Part shown: positions 62,632 to 64,000 of the stretch, piece after piece
Numbering within the stretch: the first letter of the stretch is position 1
Layout: each line of letters starts with the position of its first letter
Assembly (NCBI GenBank): GCA_026004095.1
Contig: BPIL01000005.1
Location: 62,001 to 126,000 of the forward strand
Reading direction: 5' to 3'
Source of the DNA: Meiothermus sp.
GTDB taxonomy: Bacteria; Deinococcota; Deinococci; Deinococcales; Thermaceae
DNA length: 64,000 nucleotides
The notes under the pieces: model-generated
Told to the model about the DNA's origin: nothing
Databases searched by the model: none
Seen by the model: only the letters and a program-made list of their open reading frames with translations
Position numbers and translations under genes: made by a program

Positions 62632-63033
62632 ATGAGATTAAGCCTTATCGCTTTGGGCATCTTCTTGTTTTTGGGCCTGGGCTATGCGCAGGGGACGCTG
62701 TATAAGCTGCGCGTGACCGAGTGGAGCTGTACCCCCAGCGCCGGGGCAATGGTTGCGCGGGGAACCGTGGTCAACCAGTCGGGGCAGACGCTCAACAACG
62801 TGCGCGTCAACCTGCGGGTGGTGGACAAGGTGGTGACCACGGTCAACGGGGTTCCGAACCGAAAGGTGTACGGCACCAACTCGGCCCCAATTGCCGTGCG
62901 AAGCCTGGCCAACGGGGCCAGCAGCCGCTTTGAGGTGCGGGTTCGGCCCACCCAGAGCCAGGGCGTGCAGTGCCAGATCTGGTTCCGTAGCCCGGACATC
63001 GTGCAAATCCCCACCCGCGTGCCGGGTCAGTGA
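62632..63033 (+). CDS. small secreted Cys-pair protein, copy 2
   Basis: A 133-residue exported protein: signal peptide MRLSLIALGIFLFLGLGYAQ. Its mature part YKLRVTEWSCTPSAGAMVARGTVVNQS ... VQCQIWFRSPDIVQIPTRVP parallels copy 1: same WSC and C-x-x-WFR-x-P-x-x-VQI motifs and the central NSAP. It has an extra loop (about residues 65-80, TTVNGVPNRKVYG). rsmD follows by 6 bp. Function unknown; a periplasmic or surface role is inferred from export. Confidence 0.72.
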   Translation: MRLSLIALGIFLFLGLGYAQGTLYKLRVTEWSCTPSAGAMVARGTVVNQSGQTLNNVRVNLRVVDKVVTTVNGVPNRKVYGTNSAPIAVRSLANGASSRFEVRVRPTQSQGVQCQIWFRSPDIVQIPTRVPGQ

Positions 63034-63039
63034 CTCTTT

Positions 63040-64000
<961 letters not shown>

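Overview
The window (about 64% GC) fits the Thermales, most probably a Meiothermus-type organism. Reasons: many proteins follow the Thermus thermophilus versions closely as I recall them (RsmF, RsmC, RsmD, SigA, AroH, TsaB, MiaA, Nfo); several genes look leaderless, with a TATAAT-like hexamer 5-9 nt before an ATG or GTG; and the hexamer CTCGAG is strongly over-represented, about 22 copies by eye in the first 6 kb against about 2 expected from base composition. Species-level assignment is inference.

Layout. 1-2.7 kb: the end of a murA gene, a small ribbon-helix-helix regulator with a palindrome at its front, rsmF and acpS back to back, and tRNA-Leu(UAA). 2.8-9.3 kb: a beta-hydroxyacid dehydrogenase, then a MoxR/DUF58/three-VWA operon led by a proline-rich membrane protein; the middle VWA protein has lost its metal site. 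9.3-28 kb: an aromatic-acid block on the minus strand. An hpa operon (DapA-like aldolase, hpaG, hpaE, hpaB, hpaC, hpaD) takes 4-hydroxyphenylacetate through meta-cleavage. It is followed by a phenylacetate set (paaH, a branched-chain-type ABC importer with a fused LivM-LivG, paaI, a paaJ-type thiolase, an SDR, paaK, a thioesterase). A MarR/HpaR-type gene diverges from hpa across an 18-bp perfect palindrome, and a TetR/PaaR-type operator sits before paaH.

28-38.6 kb: housekeeping genes (ABC-F ATPase, sufE, rpoD with a long basic N-terminal extension, rsmC, tsaB, proC, adenosine-specific kinase, bcp, rpiA) and two secreted or lipid-anchored proteins. 38.67-39.82 kb: a complete ISAs1-type insertion sequence with 16-bp inverted repeats and a perfect 9-bp target duplication; its transposase is split at an A6G6 run. 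It landed directly in front of the metG promoter.

39.8-48 kb: metG with an apparent translation-dependent attenuator (a 15-codon leader peptide with tandem Met codons, then two mutually exclusive hairpins), aroH, rpmE, tdk, hsp20, miaA, nfo, a LysM-RlpA protein, an Xaa-Pro peptidase and a secreted protein. 48.2-54 kb: ileS with a transcriptional T-box leader and an altered AMHH signature, a small transaldolase, and rho. 54-64 kb: a LysM/M23 peptidase, a tandem pair of site-2-protease-like membrane proteins (the first lacking HExxH), sucCD, a large lipoprotein resembling animal CEMIP/TMEM2 hyaluronidases, tRNA-Pro(CGG), two paralogous small secreted Cys-pair proteins, rsmD and the start of coaD.

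The most novel-looking items are the metG attenuator, the CEMIP-like lipoprotein, the AMHH-type IleRS under T-box control, the S2P-like pseudoprotease/protease pair and the CTCGAG iteration. MetRS, IleRS and L31 here all lack zinc ligands found in their Thermus counterparts, whereas thymidine kinase keeps its four-Cys site.
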